A stretch of DNA of 64,000 nucleotides from JAJPHW01 sp963771505 (GCA_963771505.1 CAVYTO010000002.1:186001-250000); one strand, 5' to 3'. Numbered from the stretch's first letter, positions 28,171 through 37,998 are shown. The notes: generated by a model not told the origin, from the sequence alone. Made by a program: numbers and translations.

Positions 28171-29294
28171 CGATTCAGGCGCTGTCTGTTCAAGTCCGTA
28201 AACGCGTGGAAAATTTCCAGCTTGATGTCAGCTGCGCGATTGCTCTTGGGATTAACGTGCTTTTCGGGCCGTCCGGTGCGGGGAAGTCAACGCTGCTCGA
28301 TTGCATCGCTGGCCTGCTCAAGCCTGACTCGGGCCGAATCGCGATCAACGACATCGTGTTTTTCGATGGCGAACGTGGTGTGAATCTGGCTACTCATCGC
28401 CGGAAGATTGGATATGTATTTCAAGACCTTGCGCTTTTTCCCCATCTCTCCGTGGAACGAAATCTTCTTTACGGACTTGAGGGGGGTGATGCCGCAAAAG
28501 ATGAGGTGCAGGAAATTCTCGCTTCATTCCAGATCGACCATTTGCGCGCTCGCAAACCTCGCCAGTTGTCGGGCGGCGAGCGCCAACGGGTCGCGCTGGC
28601 TCGAGCCTTAGTGACCGGGCCTCGGGTGCTAATGCTCGACGAACCTCTCGCCGCGCTGGACGCCATTTCCAAATCTAAAATCATCGCCGACCTTCGGGCG
28701 TGGAACCAGTCCCACAGCATTCCCATCATTTACGTAACGCACAGCAGGGAAGAAGTGTTTGCGCTGGGAGAACAAGTCCTCATCATCGACGACGGCAGGA
28801 TCACCGCGCAGGGAACGCCGCATCAGGTCATGGCCGCTCCACGCCAGGAAACTGTCGCCCAACTCGCCGGCTTTGAGAACATTCTCGATGCGACCGTTCT
28901 CACGCTGAATGAAGACCGCGGAACCATGACTTGCCAGGTCTCCCGCTCGATTTTGCTGGAGACGCCGCTGATGCGGGCTGCGGTCGGCGAAACATTGCGA
29001 GTGGGCATTCGAGCGGGCGACATCCTACTGGCGACGAGTCGCCCTGAGGGTTTGAGCGCACGAAATATCTTTCCTGGAAAAATCAGCAGCCTCGATCGCC
29101 GAGATACGACCATTGTGACGCAGATCGACTGCGGAGAGAGTGTAGTCTCCGGAGCAGACAAGATTGATGGTCAGTCGCCAAGGCTCGAAGTTCACCTTAC
29201 TTTGTCGGCTCGAGACTCCCTTGGCCTGGAACCCGGACGCGCTGTCTGGCTGGTTATTAAGACCTACTCATGCCATCTTATGTCCGTCGTCTGA
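28167..29294 (+). CDS. modC: molybdate ABC transporter ATPase ModC
   Basis: This is a 375-aa ATP-binding subunit. Walker A is FGPSGAGKSTLL, the Q-loop is VFQDLALFPHLS, the signature is LSGGERQRVALARAL, Walker B is LMLDEPLAALD and the H-loop is YVTHSREE. Two TOBE/Mop-like segments (about residues 240-300 and 300-375) should bind the oxyanion for feedback. The start ATG at 28167 overlaps the modB stop as ATGA; an ATG 12 nt upstream is less likely. Confidence 0.93.
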   Translation: MTIQALSVQVRKRVENFQLDVSCAIALGINVLFGPSGAGKSTLLDCIAGLLKPDSGRIAINDIVFFDGERGVNLATHRRKIGYVFQDLALFPHLSVERNLLYGLEGGDAAKDEVQEILASFQIDHLRARKPRQLSGGERQRVALARALVTGPRVLMLDEPLAALDAISKSKIIADLRAWNQSHSIPIIYVTHSREEVFALGEQVLIIDDGRITAQGTPHQVMAAPRQETVAQLAGFENILDATVLTLNEDRGTMTCQVSRSILLETPLMRAAVGETLRVGIRAGDILLATSRPEGLSARNIFPGKISSLDRRDTTIVTQIDCGESVVSGADKIDGQSPRLEVHLTLSARDSLGLEPGRAVWLVIKTYSCHLMSVV

Positions 29295-29416
29295 CCAGCA
29301 ACTATTGTTGGCCGGACGGGTTCCTATCAGCACTTTGGTTTCATAATCTTCGCTATCAAATGCACTACAATCGAGGTTCACGCGCATCTAAACGATTACG
29401 CATTCATGAGGTATTT

Positions 29417-30352
29417 ATGAAGAAAACCGCTGGACTTGTAGCAACTCTCGCCTTGGCATGCACATCGCTATTAGCTTCGCCCATGAGTTCATCCGGGCGT
29501 ACCGCAATTCCTTCGGACATTCAGCAGATCATCTCCGTTGACTACCGCACCCTGAAGAATTCCGATACGGCCATGGCACTGAAAGCGCAGGTTCTGCCCG
29601 ACAACCTGAAGGATTTTGAAAGCGCGCTGCGTGGCATCGGCATCAATCCTGAGCGGGACCTGGAATCGCTGACCTTTGCCCAATTCCGTAACGGCAAGCA
29701 AGGCTTAAAGATGATCGGTGTTGCCTCTGGATCGTTCTCGGCCAAGACCGTCCTGAAAAAGATCAAGCTGCAACATGTGAAACCGGCGAAATATCGTGAC
29801 TCCGACGTCTACCCAATGAACGGCGGGATGGACATGACGTTCCTCGATGACAACACGCTCTTGTTCGGCGATAACAGCGCTTTAAAGGCCGCCCTGAACG
29901 CGCGCGACGGCTTTGCCCCGACTTTGGATTCAAATCCGGCAGTGACCGACATGATCGGTTCCGTCGAAGCTGGGACCGTCTGGAGCGTGCTTGATCAGCA
30001 GGGAACGCAAAACATGCTTCTTTCTGCATTGGGCGATGCCGGCAAATTGGCCGATTTCGATACCATCAAGAAACATGTGCAGGGCTCGCGCTATCAGATG
30101 AACTTCGACAGCGGTGTCAAGCTCGACATGGACGTAATTACCTCTGACTCTGTGACCGCGGCTACTCTGGCGTCGCTGGTGAAGGCTGGAGTGCTCTATA
30201 AGAAGATGACGGCCACGCCGGTCGAAAAAGTTGCACTGGAAAACATGACCGTGAACTCAGACAGCTCAAACCTGCAAATGCACTTCAAGGCCGACGACAA
30301 GCAGTTCCAAAACCTGATGCATTCGCAATTGTTTGCAGCCGTCTCGAAGTAG
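29417..30352 (+). CDS. exported protein of unknown function
   Basis: This protein of about 311 aa has a clear signal peptide (MKKTAGLVATLALACTSLLA) behind GAGG. The mature part contains IPSDIQQIISVDYRTLKNSD, LRGIGINPERDLESLTFAQF and repeated hydrophilic alpha/beta segments with no cysteine or catalytic motif. This resembles acidobacterial hypothetical exported proteins of a DUF3352-like kind; I am not sure of a family. It may be periplasmic. It is followed at once by a strong bidirectional terminator. Confidence 0.7.
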   Translation: MKKTAGLVATLALACTSLLASPMSSSGRTAIPSDIQQIISVDYRTLKNSDTAMALKAQVLPDNLKDFESALRGIGINPERDLESLTFAQFRNGKQGLKMIGVASGSFSAKTVLKKIKLQHVKPAKYRDSDVYPMNGGMDMTFLDDNTLLFGDNSALKAALNARDGFAPTLDSNPAVTDMIGSVEAGTVWSVLDQQGTQNMLLSALGDAGKLADFDTIKKHVQGSRYQMNFDSGVKLDMDVITSDSVTAATLASLVKAGVLYKKMTATPVEKVALENMTVNSDSSNLQMHFKADDKQFQNLMHSQLFAAVSK

Positions 30353-30376
30353 CGTTGACAATTCGCGGCAAAAATA

Positions 30377-30400
30377 AGCCGGATGCAAAAGCATCCGGCT
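30377..30400. terminator. bidirectional rho-independent terminator
   Basis: A perfect 10-bp stem AGCCGGATGC/GCATCCGGCT with an AAAA loop sits between convergent genes. The plus-strand tail is ATTTCATTT and the minus-strand tail is TATTTTT, so it can serve both the exported protein (ends 30352) and glmU (ends 30476). Confidence 0.85.
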
Positions 30401-30475
30401 ATTTCATTTAGCCCTGACCGTCTACGGAAATATGGCGTGCAACAGTTTGCGCAAGAGAGTGAGTCCCAAGCGTTC

Positions 30476-31888
30476 CTAATTCCCCTGTTTGACCCTTTTT
30501 TCTTTTGCCCAGCCTTCTTTAGTGATTTGCCGAGCGCGTCCCAGAGCAAGAGCGTCTTCCGGTACATCGTCGGTCACGCACGATCCCGCCGCCACGTAGG
30601 CGCCTTTTCCCAACCGGACGGGAGCGACCAGCGTGGAATCGCTTCCCACGAAGACGCCGTCCCCGATCATCGTCTTATGTTTGTTCACGCCGTCATAGTT
30701 GCACGTGATCACGCCCGCTCCAATGTTCACGCCCGTTCCGATGTCGGCATCGCCCAGATAGGTCAGGTGGTTTGCTTTCGACCCTCTACCCAATTTGATT
30801 TTCTTGGTCTCCACGAAATTCCCCACATGCGCGCCCTCGCCGATGTCGCTGCCGGGGCGCAGGTGCGAATAAGGCCCTATCAGCGCTCCGGTTGCGACAT
30901 TTGCTTCATCGAGGATGCTGCCGTTGCGCACTATCACTCCATCTCCAATCGCAGAATCGCGGATCACCGAATATGATTTCACGCGGCAGTCCTGGCCGAT
31001 TTTTGTTGTGCCCAGGAGTTGGACGAATGGCTCGATTACAGTGTCTTCACCGATCTGCACGCTATCGTCAATCACGCAGGTCTCCGGATTGAAGATGGTT
31101 GCCCCTTCCGCCATCAGACGTTTGCACGTCGCGGTGCGGATCGAACGGTCAATCTCTACTAGTTCGGCACGAGTGTTGCCACCCAGCACTTCGCTCACGT
31201 CGGCGGTCATCAGAGCCACGACACGCTGTTTGGCTTTCACCAGCAGGGCGGCCATGTCGGTGAGGTAATACTCCTTGTGCACATTTTGGGAGCTGAGTTT
31301 GTCGATATTCCCAAACAGCGCTTTGGCATCGAACGCATAAATCCCGGAATTGATCTCGCGAATCTTTTCCTGTGACTTGGTGAGCGCCTTCTGTTCCACG
31401 ATTGCCTTGACGTCGGGGCTTTGCGGCGACTTGCGCACGATGCGTCCGTAGCCGAAGGCATTGTCGACTTCAGCGGTCAGGATGGTCATTGTCGCTTTTT
31501 TCTGGAGATGAAATTCCGTCAATTTCTCGATCGTGGATGAGGCGATTAGCGGAGCATCGCCCGACAATACGATTACCTGGTCGTAACCCTGAAGCGCATC
31601 GCGAGCCACCATCAGGGCGTGGCCGGTGCCCCGCTGTTCCGCCTGTAAGATGAAGCCGACCCCGGTGCTGGCAAGGGCTGACTGCACTTTTTCTGCTTCG
31701 TGCCCAACAATCGCGAAAATATCTTTCGGCGTTACAACCCTGGATGCGGCCGTAATCACGTGAGCCAACAGCGGCTTGCCGCCAACTTCGTGCAGAACCT
31801 TGGGCAACTTAGATTTCAGGCGCGTGCCCTTGCCCGCAGCCATGATGGCGATGGCCGTACGTATGGGAGCATTATTGGTTTTAGCCAT
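30476..31888 (-). CDS. glmU: bifunctional GlmU (GlcN-1-P acetyltransferase / UDP-GlcNAc pyrophosphorylase)
   Basis: This 470-aa enzyme makes UDP-GlcNAc for peptidoglycan and glycans. The N-terminal nucleotidyltransferase has IMAAGKGTRLKSKLPKVLH and LSGDAPLI. The C-terminal left-handed beta-helix has many hexapeptide repeats and the acetyltransferase block NHLTYLGDADIGTGVNIGAG. The ATG at 31888 gives MAKTNN; a TTG two codons earlier is possible. There is no Shine-Dalgarno, but TATAGT lies 8 nt upstream. It supplies substrate to WecB. Confidence 0.95.
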   Translation of the reverse strand: MAKTNNAPIRTAIAIMAAGKGTRLKSKLPKVLHEVGGKPLLAHVITAASRVVTPKDIFAIVGHEAEKVQSALASTGVGFILQAEQRGTGHALMVARDALQGYDQVIVLSGDAPLIASSTIEKLTEFHLQKKATMTILTAEVDNAFGYGRIVRKSPQSPDVKAIVEQKALTKSQEKIREINSGIYAFDAKALFGNIDKLSSQNVHKEYYLTDMAALLVKAKQRVVALMTADVSEVLGGNTRAELVEIDRSIRTATCKRLMAEGATIFNPETCVIDDSVQIGEDTVIEPFVQLLGTTKIGQDCRVKSYSVIRDSAIGDGVIVRNGSILDEANVATGALIGPYSHLRPGSDIGEGAHVGNFVETKKIKLGRGSKANHLTYLGDADIGTGVNIGAGVITCNYDGVNKHKTMIGDGVFVGSDSTLVAPVRLGKGAYVAAGSCVTDDVPEDALALGRARQITKEGWAKEKRVKQGN

Positions 31889-31896
31889 GACCAATC

Positions 31897-31902
31897 ACTA
31901 TA
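31897..31902 (-). promoter_or_regulatory. -10-like TATAGT for glmU (possible leaderless start)
   Basis: TATAGT on the minus strand ends 8 nt before the glmU ATG (31888). No Shine-Dalgarno is present. Confidence 0.45.
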
Positions 31903-31973
31903 GCGCAGGCGTTTAAAGTCGCGGCACGCGTCCTGACCGTGGCAGCAGGGATAACCAGGCTGACGCCGCCTTT

Positions 31974-32003
31974 TTGCCGCAGTGGCCACCGCACCGCTAC
32001 ACT
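31974..32003 (+). promoter_or_regulatory. promoter of nadE: TTGCCG-N18-TACACT
   Basis: The -35-like TTGCCG (31974-31979) and -10-like TACACT (31998-32003) are 18 bp apart. The -10 ends 9 nt before the GTG start, again with no Shine-Dalgarno, so the mRNA may be leaderless. Confidence 0.45.
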
Positions 32004-32012
32004 AGTAAAAAC

Positions 32013-33665
32013 GTGAAGATCGCATTAGGTCAGATCAACCCCACCGTGGGGGATTTCAGCGGCAACGCCGCCAAGATCATTGAGTTTTCCCGAAGAGCGC
32101 AAGGCGCTGGCGCTGGCCTCATCCTTTTCCCAGAGCTCTCAATTTGCGGGTATCCGCCGCGCGACCTGGTCGAGCGGGCGGAATTTGTGCGCCGCAATCG
32201 CGAGAGCGCCGAGCAGATTGCTACCGAGACTTGCGGTATCTCCGTCATCTGCGGATTGGTCACTCCCGCGGAAGCCGACACCGGCAAAGCAGTCATGAAT
32301 TCTGCCGCACTGCTACAAGATGGAAAAATCGCTTTCGTGCAATCGAAAATGCTGTTGCCGACTTACGACGTCTTCGACGAAGCCCGTAATTTTGCCCCGG
32401 CCAAAAGCCAAGACCTGTTCACTCTCGGCGGACTAAAGATGGCACTTACCATCTGCGAGGATTGTTGGAACGATAAGAATTTCTGGGACAACCGCCTCTA
32501 CACCGTCGATCCCGTCGAATCGTTGATTCAGGCGGGCGGGAAGTTTTTGCTGAACATCTCCGCTTCGCCGTTTTGGTATGGCAAGCGTCAACTGCGGCAG
32601 GACATGCTGTCGGCAATCGCTCGCCGGCAGAAGGTGCCCGTTGCCATGGTCAATCAAGTGGGCGGCAATGACAGTCTCGTGTTTGACGGATCAAGCCTGG
32701 TGTTGGACGCTTCAGGCAACGTGATCGCCCGCGGCAAGTCGTTTGAAGAGGACATCATCTACTTTGATTCCGATGCTAATACCGGAGAGATTCACGCTCA
32801 GAGCGTTGGGCCATCCGACAGCGAAGAGGCCAGCGTCTATGCGGCGCTGGTTCTGGGCACAAAGGATTACGTGCATAAATGTGGATTCCGCAAGGTGATC
32901 GTCGGACTTAGCGGCGGGATCGATTCCGCGTTGACGGCTGCGATTGCGGTGGATGCGGTCGGTCCGGAGAACGTAATCGGCGTGGCGATGCCCGGGCCGT
33001 ATTCTTCCAATCACTCGATCGAGGATGCGCACGAGCTGGCGTCCAATCTCGGTATACGTGAAGAGACGCTGCCCATCACCGGCGTGTTCGACTCCTATCG
33101 AGCTGTTTTGAGGTCCGTCTTCTCCGGTCTCGCGGACGACGCTACCGAAGAAAATCTTCAGGCGCGGGCGCGGGGAATGTTGTTGATGGCGCTCTCCAAT
33201 AAGTTCCGGGCGATCGTGTTGAGCACCGGGAATAAGAGCGAGACCGCAGTTGGCTACTGCACGCTGTACGGAGATATGGCGGGCGGACTGGCTGTGATTT
33301 CCGATGTTCCGAAGACTCTGGTATATCGCCTCAGCGAATATGTAAACTCGCGGAGCCCCGTGATTCCGAAATCCACGATTGACAAACCTCCGTCGGCAGA
33401 GTTGCGGGCCAACCAAAAAGACAGCGACTCACTGCCTCCCTATGAAGTGCTCGATGCTATTCTTGAGGACTACGTCGAGGAAATGCATGCTGCGGAGCAG
33501 ATTGCGTCGGAACGGGGATTCGACATTGCGCTGATTCGCCGCGTGATCGGAATGGTCGATCGCAACGAGTACAAGCGGCAGCAGGCGGCGCCGGGTTTGA
33601 AAATTTCCGCCAAGGCCTTTGGCTATGGACGCCGTTTTCCCATTGCCGCCAGGAACGAACTTTAA
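32013..33665 (+). CDS. nadE: glutamine-dependent NAD+ synthetase
   Basis: This 550-aa two-domain enzyme has an N-terminal nitrilase-like amidase with its Glu (LILFPELSICGYPPRDL), Lys (QSKMLLPTYDVFDE) and Cys (LTICEDCWND). The C-terminal synthetase has the PP-loop GLSGGIDSALTAAIAVD. It converts deamido-NAD to NAD with glutamine as nitrogen donor. The GTG at 32013 gives MKIALGQINPTVGDF, matching homologues. A TTG at 31974 is in frame but overlaps the probable -35. Confidence 0.95.
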   Translation: MKIALGQINPTVGDFSGNAAKIIEFSRRAQGAGAGLILFPELSICGYPPRDLVERAEFVRRNRESAEQIATETCGISVICGLVTPAEADTGKAVMNSAALLQDGKIAFVQSKMLLPTYDVFDEARNFAPAKSQDLFTLGGLKMALTICEDCWNDKNFWDNRLYTVDPVESLIQAGGKFLLNISASPFWYGKRQLRQDMLSAIARRQKVPVAMVNQVGGNDSLVFDGSSLVLDASGNVIARGKSFEEDIIYFDSDANTGEIHAQSVGPSDSEEASVYAALVLGTKDYVHKCGFRKVIVGLSGGIDSALTAAIAVDAVGPENVIGVAMPGPYSSNHSIEDAHELASNLGIREETLPITGVFDSYRAVLRSVFSGLADDATEENLQARARGMLLMALSNKFRAIVLSTGNKSETAVGYCTLYGDMAGGLAVISDVPKTLVYRLSEYVNSRSPVIPKSTIDKPPSAELRANQKDSDSLPPYEVLDAILEDYVEEMHAAEQIASERGFDIALIRRVIGMVDRNEYKRQQAAPGLKISAKAFGYGRRFPIAARNEL

Positions 33666-33754
33666 GTGAGAAATTTATAGCGAATCCGGTTTCACTCTCG
33701 GTCCCGTGGCCCTGATTGACCGGGCAAAATCATTTCAAGCAACGAAAGGGAATC

Positions 33755-34654
33755 ATGACGCGTGCTCGCACGATCTTAGCTATCTTAATTTTGACCACTC
33801 TCGCCGCTGCGCAGAGCAAAGAGCAGACTTCGGCGAAAGATGTGAAGTTGCCGTCGGAAGACGCGGTCAATTCGTTTCTTCACCAGATGTTCGGATACGA
33901 CCCGTCCGTGAGTTACAAAGTTGCCGAGATCAAACCTGCGGAAGTAGAGGGGCTCGCCGAAGTCGTGGTATTGCTCAACACTACGCAAGGACAACAGGTC
34001 AACAAACTTTATGTCGGTTCCGATGGCACGCACGCCCTCATTGGGGATGTAATCCCTTTTGGCTCGCGTCCTTTTGAAGCAGACAGGCAGAAACTGCAAA
34101 AGGCGAACGGGCCCTCCAAAGGGCCAGCCAATGCGCCAGTAACAATTGTCGAATTCAGCGATTTGCAGTGCCCGCATTGCAAAGAGGCCCAACCGAAGAT
34201 CGACAAGATGCTGGCTGATGAGCCGAATGTCCGATTCATCTATCAAAGCCTGCCGCTGCCAATGCACGACTGGGCCGCCAAGGCAGCCGCTTACGCCGAC
34301 TGTGTAGGACGCGCTTCAAATCCCGCGTTCTGGAAGTTTGTTCAAGGCACCTATGACGCGCAAAGCGACATCACGGCATCGAACGCTGACGAAAAACTGA
34401 CTGGCATCGCCACCACCTCGGGCGTCAACGGGAAAGACATCGCCGTCTGCGCCGCTAAACCAGACACGCAAACGCGGGTCGAGGCTTCTGCGGACCTTGC
34501 AAAATCTCTCGAACTCAACTCCACTCCGACGCTGTTCATCAACGGCAGAAAAGTAGCGAGCCTCGGTCAATTGCCCGATCCGATTCTGAAAGCTCTTGTG
34601 GATTTTGCCGCTAACGATACCGGCAGCCCGAAACAGCAGGCGGCAGGGAAGTAG
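33755..34654 (+). CDS. exported DsbA-like thioredoxin-fold protein
   Basis: This protein of about 299 aa has a signal peptide (MTRARTILAILILTTLAAAQ) behind AAAGGGAATC. Residues of about 30-105 form an N-terminal domain of unknown type. A thioredoxin/DsbA fold follows, with the active site FSDLQCPHCKEAQP (CPHC) at about 138 and a cis-Pro loop NSTPTLFINGRK near 257. It probably oxidises or isomerises disulfides, or protects thiols, in the periplasm. It converges with the secretin gene. Confidence 0.88.
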   Translation: MTRARTILAILILTTLAAAQSKEQTSAKDVKLPSEDAVNSFLHQMFGYDPSVSYKVAEIKPAEVEGLAEVVVLLNTTQGQQVNKLYVGSDGTHALIGDVIPFGSRPFEADRQKLQKANGPSKGPANAPVTIVEFSDLQCPHCKEAQPKIDKMLADEPNVRFIYQSLPLPMHDWAAKAAAYADCVGRASNPAFWKFVQGTYDAQSDITASNADEKLTGIATTSGVNGKDIAVCAAKPDTQTRVEASADLAKSLELNSTPTLFINGRKVASLGQLPDPILKALVDFAANDTGSPKQQAAGK

Positions 34655-34669
34655 CCGCACAAGCAACGC

Positions 34670-36559
34670 CTATTTGCTGACCCAGATTTCCGGCGACGTC
34701 ATGTTGTCGCGGTAAGGGTGGCTCACCAGATGCGGGGTGATCGTTACGAGGAGTTCGTCGTCTTCGGTCGTCTTGCTGTTTTCAACCAGCGCTTGATTGA
34801 GCACCGGAACAAATCCTAATCCCGGAATCCCGGTCATGCTGCGCTGCTCGGTACGGCTCACGTTGCTCATAACGATGGCGGGCTCGCCATCTTTTAATTG
34901 AATGCTGCCTTTATATTCACGATTGGAAATCACTGGGACGCCGTTGACCGACGCCGATCCCAGCGACCGAAGCTCGATATCGAGCGCAAGCGCGATCGTG
35001 GAATCGCCAAAAATAGCGGGCTTGGCTTTCATGTTCAGGCCTATATCTTCGAATTGAAACGAAGGAAAAGGCGTTTGCAAACTGCCTCCGCCCAGGCTGT
35101 TCGCAATGCCCGCGAGAGCGCTGTTGCCAGACTGGCCCAGCAGTTGGGAAATCGCCGATGTGTTCACAGAGGACGAAAAACTTGCCGTTAAGACGGGATA
35201 GCGTTCTCCAATTTTGAATACTGCTTCGTTGTTCTGAGCCACGCGAAGCATCGCGTGTTGCAGCGAGCGCACCGAACTTTCATTCAACGATAGAGAAACT
35301 TTTAATTGATCGAGACTTAGCCCCGAGAGGGTGAGACCGCCGCCAAATGTTGTAAGCGGCTGACTGAAGATTCCGGTGCCACTCTGCAATTGCGACAGCA
35401 GACCGGCGAGTCCGCCGGACGAAAGCGCGCTCAAGCCGCCAGAAGACGCCTGATTCAGGATGCTTTGCAGGCTTTGTCCCGCCAGCCCGGCAAGAGCGGC
35501 TGCGGGCAGATTGTAGAGATTGAAATTGTTGGGGAGGTGCGCTCCAATATCGCGCATGAACGTGTGGTCGAGCTGGAACACCTGAATGTCCAGCATTACC
35601 TGGGGTTGCATATTGTTCAGGTCTTCGACGAATCGGGTGGCCGCATCCACGGTGTTCTGCGGTGCGCGGACGGTAATGTGGTTACCCTGCGATTGCACCG
35701 AAACAAAGCGCATTTCGAAAACAGTGCGCAATGCGTTGGCAATATCGTTCAATTCAGTCGGCGCGGCCAGGGATGTGAACTCGAACGTCCGCAGGGCCAT
35801 CTGATCAAACTGACGATGGTTGTCAACTGTATCGAGCGCCACGATGATTTGCTTGTCGCCCAAAGGTGACCAGAAACACTTGGCCACCGCGCACGCTGCT
35901 TGTATAGCCGTGTAGAAATCGGCGTTATCGATGTCCATCCATACGCGCCGCGAGGGTACGCTGTCATCAACCATCGTCGAGATGCCGTAGGCTTGCGCTA
36001 CTTGTTCGATTAGCTGGCGGCTGTCGCCCCGTGAATGGAAATCATGTTTGGAGTCGTTGGCCGCGAGCCTCACTTCAGGCGAATCGATCACTTGTACTGC
36101 CGGGGCGGCACTTGCTGGATTCCATTCGCTCAACGCGTCTTTCATGCGTTGCTGGGCGAAGTCGTTGTCGGGATCGAGGCGTAGCGCCCGGCCAAAATCA
36201 CTTTGCGCTTCGATGGTATGGTTCGACAGCATCGCCTGGTTGCCGCTCTGCAAATATTGAAAGACCATTTGCTGGCGTGCCATGGCAAGGGCTGTCACAT
36301 ACTCTTCATTCTTGGGCGATAGCTGGACGGCCCGGTTGAATTCTTCCAAAGCTTCGTCGCCGCGTTTCTCAGTCGACAACTTCATAGCCTTTGAAAACGC
36401 AGTCTTTGCCTTCTTTAAATCCTGTTTGGATGGGTTACACGGTCCGGAACTGGCGTCGCCCACAGGACAAGGAATCAAAGGTGTAGCAGGCGGCTGATCG
36501 GCAGCCAAGGCAATGGCTGCGATCCACAAAACCACCGAAATGGTGAGCCACTGTCTCAT
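34670..36559 (-). CDS. TPR-containing secretin (GspD/PilQ-like)
   Basis: This protein of about 629 aa has a signal peptide (MRQWLTISVVLWIAAIALAA). About residues 45-140 carry two to three TPR repeats (KAKTAFSKAMKLSTEKRGDEA, then GRALRLDPDNDFAQQR). An STN-like domain follows (RQLIEQVAQAYGISTMVDD), then an N1/NolW-like domain, then the secretin barrel domain ending GIPGLGFVPVLNQALVENS and ELLVTITPHLV. It forms outer-membrane channels for type II secretion or type IV pili. No other secretion gene is adjacent. The ATG at 36559 begins the signal peptide; a longer frame to 36814 is rejected. Confidence 0.88.
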   Translation of the reverse strand: MRQWLTISVVLWIAAIALAADQPPATPLIPCPVGDASSGPCNPSKQDLKKAKTAFSKAMKLSTEKRGDEALEEFNRAVQLSPKNEEYVTALAMARQQMVFQYLQSGNQAMLSNHTIEAQSDFGRALRLDPDNDFAQQRMKDALSEWNPASAAPAVQVIDSPEVRLAANDSKHDFHSRGDSRQLIEQVAQAYGISTMVDDSVPSRRVWMDIDNADFYTAIQAACAVAKCFWSPLGDKQIIVALDTVDNHRQFDQMALRTFEFTSLAAPTELNDIANALRTVFEMRFVSVQSQGNHITVRAPQNTVDAATRFVEDLNNMQPQVMLDIQVFQLDHTFMRDIGAHLPNNFNLYNLPAAALAGLAGQSLQSILNQASSGGLSALSSGGLAGLLSQLQSGTGIFSQPLTTFGGGLTLSGLSLDQLKVSLSLNESSVRSLQHAMLRVAQNNEAVFKIGERYPVLTASFSSSVNTSAISQLLGQSGNSALAGIANSLGGGSLQTPFPSFQFEDIGLNMKAKPAIFGDSTIALALDIELRSLGSASVNGVPVISNREYKGSIQLKDGEPAIVMSNVSRTEQRSMTGIPGLGFVPVLNQALVENSKTTEDDELLVTITPHLVSHPYRDNMTSPEIWVSK

Positions 36560-36732
36560 TTGTCGCTGCGATGAATGCGGGACTAAAGCGATTGTACCCG
36601 TCCGAGTCAAACCGGGCATCAAGTTTGAGAACGCTATGATGGGTCGGTCCTTGCGAAGTAACGAGGGGTGAAGTAGAACCAGTAAATTGCGGCTGTCAAG
36701 AATGGTTGCACTGGCACCATGACCTTTCGCGG

Positions 36733-36762
36733 TTGGAAACTTGCTCGCCTTTGGCGTATAAA
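36733..36762 (+). promoter_or_regulatory. promoter of citrate synthase: TTGGAA-N18-TATAAA
   Basis: The -35-like TTGGAA (36733-36738) and -10-like TATAAA (36757-36762) have 18-bp spacing. The predicted leader of about 65 nt contains a perfect GCGTCGCC/GGCGACGC hairpin (36781-36802) upstream of the ribosome-binding site. Confidence 0.45.
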
Positions 36763-36834
36763 AGAGGGTTGCAGTTCCATGCGTCGCCCCTCCCGGCGAC
36801 GCCACAAAAATCAATCACACTGAAGTGAGGTTTC

Positions 36835-37974
36835 ATGTCCAGCCCGACCACACAAGCTCCCAAAGGCCTCGAGGGAGTCGTTGCAACCACCTCCAGCATT
36901 TGCTATATCGACGGCGACGCCGGAGTGCTCGCCTATCGCGGCATTGATATTCATGAACTGGCTGACCATTCCAATTTTGAAGAGACTTGTTATCTGCTTT
37001 GGTTTGGCCGCTTGCCCAAAGCCGCGGAACTCAAAGATCTGCGGGCCAAGATGGCCGCCGAGCGCATTCTCGATCCAGCCATTATTACGCTGCTGAAGAA
37101 CGCTCCAAAGTCTGCCGTGCCCATGGATGTTCTGCGTACGGCTGTGTCAGCGCTGTCGTTTTACGACCCCGAGGACAAGAAGAACGATCACGACGCCAAT
37201 GTGAATAAGGCGATCCGGCTGACTTCGCAGATCGCGATGATCGTGGCTGCATACGCCCGTTTGCGCAAAGGCAAGAATGTTGTTGAACCTGACCGTTCGC
37301 TTTCGCACTCCGCGAATTTCCTTCTGCAATTGAACGACAAGAAGCCTAGCGAAACCGCCGAACGAGCATTGGACATCGCGCTTATTTTGCATGCGGACCA
37401 CGAACTCAACGCATCCACATTTGCCGCTCGCGTCACCGCTGCCACTCTCTCCGACATGCACTCGGGAGTGACCTCGGCAATTGGCGCGCTGAAAGGGCCG
37501 CTCCACGGCGGCGCGAATGAAGCGGTATTTCACATTCTGGAGGCGATTAACGCTGAGGGCGCAGAACCGGTTGCATACGTAAAGAAGATGCTGGCCGACA
37601 AGAAGAAAGTTCCAGGTTTCGGACATCGCGTTTATCACACCGAAGACCCGCGGGCCACCCACCTGCGCAAAATGTCCCGCGACCTCTGCCAATCGAGCGG
37701 GCAGAGCCAGTGGTACGACATGTCGCACGCGATCGAGGAGTACATTAAAAAGGAAAAGAAGCTGAACGCCAACGTCGATTTCTATTCGGCGTCGACTTAT
37801 CACACGCTGGGAATTGACGTCGACTTGTTCACCCCGATCTTCGCCGTTTCCCGCATCAGCGGATGGGCCGCACACGTGATCGAACAGCTCGACGATAATC
37901 GATTGATCCGCCCTCGAGCGGACTACATCGGGCCCGCGTACCCCAACCGCTACATTCCGCTCGATCAGCGCTAG
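36835..37974 (+). CDS. gltA: citrate synthase
   Basis: This 379-aa enzyme is of the short, CitZ-like length. It condenses oxaloacetate and acetyl-CoA. Visible blocks are GLEGVVATTSSICYIDGDAG, YRGIDIHELA, the first catalytic His in HADHELNAST, the second in GPLHGGANEAV, the substrate-loop VPGFGHRVYHTEDPRA and the catalytic-Asp region NVDFYSASTYHTLGI. GTGAGG precedes the ATG. Confidence 0.95.
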   Translation: MSSPTTQAPKGLEGVVATTSSICYIDGDAGVLAYRGIDIHELADHSNFEETCYLLWFGRLPKAAELKDLRAKMAAERILDPAIITLLKNAPKSAVPMDVLRTAVSALSFYDPEDKKNDHDANVNKAIRLTSQIAMIVAAYARLRKGKNVVEPDRSLSHSANFLLQLNDKKPSETAERALDIALILHADHELNASTFAARVTAATLSDMHSGVTSAIGALKGPLHGGANEAVFHILEAINAEGAEPVAYVKKMLADKKKVPGFGHRVYHTEDPRATHLRKMSRDLCQSSGQSQWYDMSHAIEEYIKKEKKLNANVDFYSASTYHTLGIDVDLFTPIFAVSRISGWAAHVIEQLDDNRLIRPRADYIGPAYPNRYIPLDQR

Positions 37975-37998
37975 CGATCTTGCCACACGCTGATCGTC

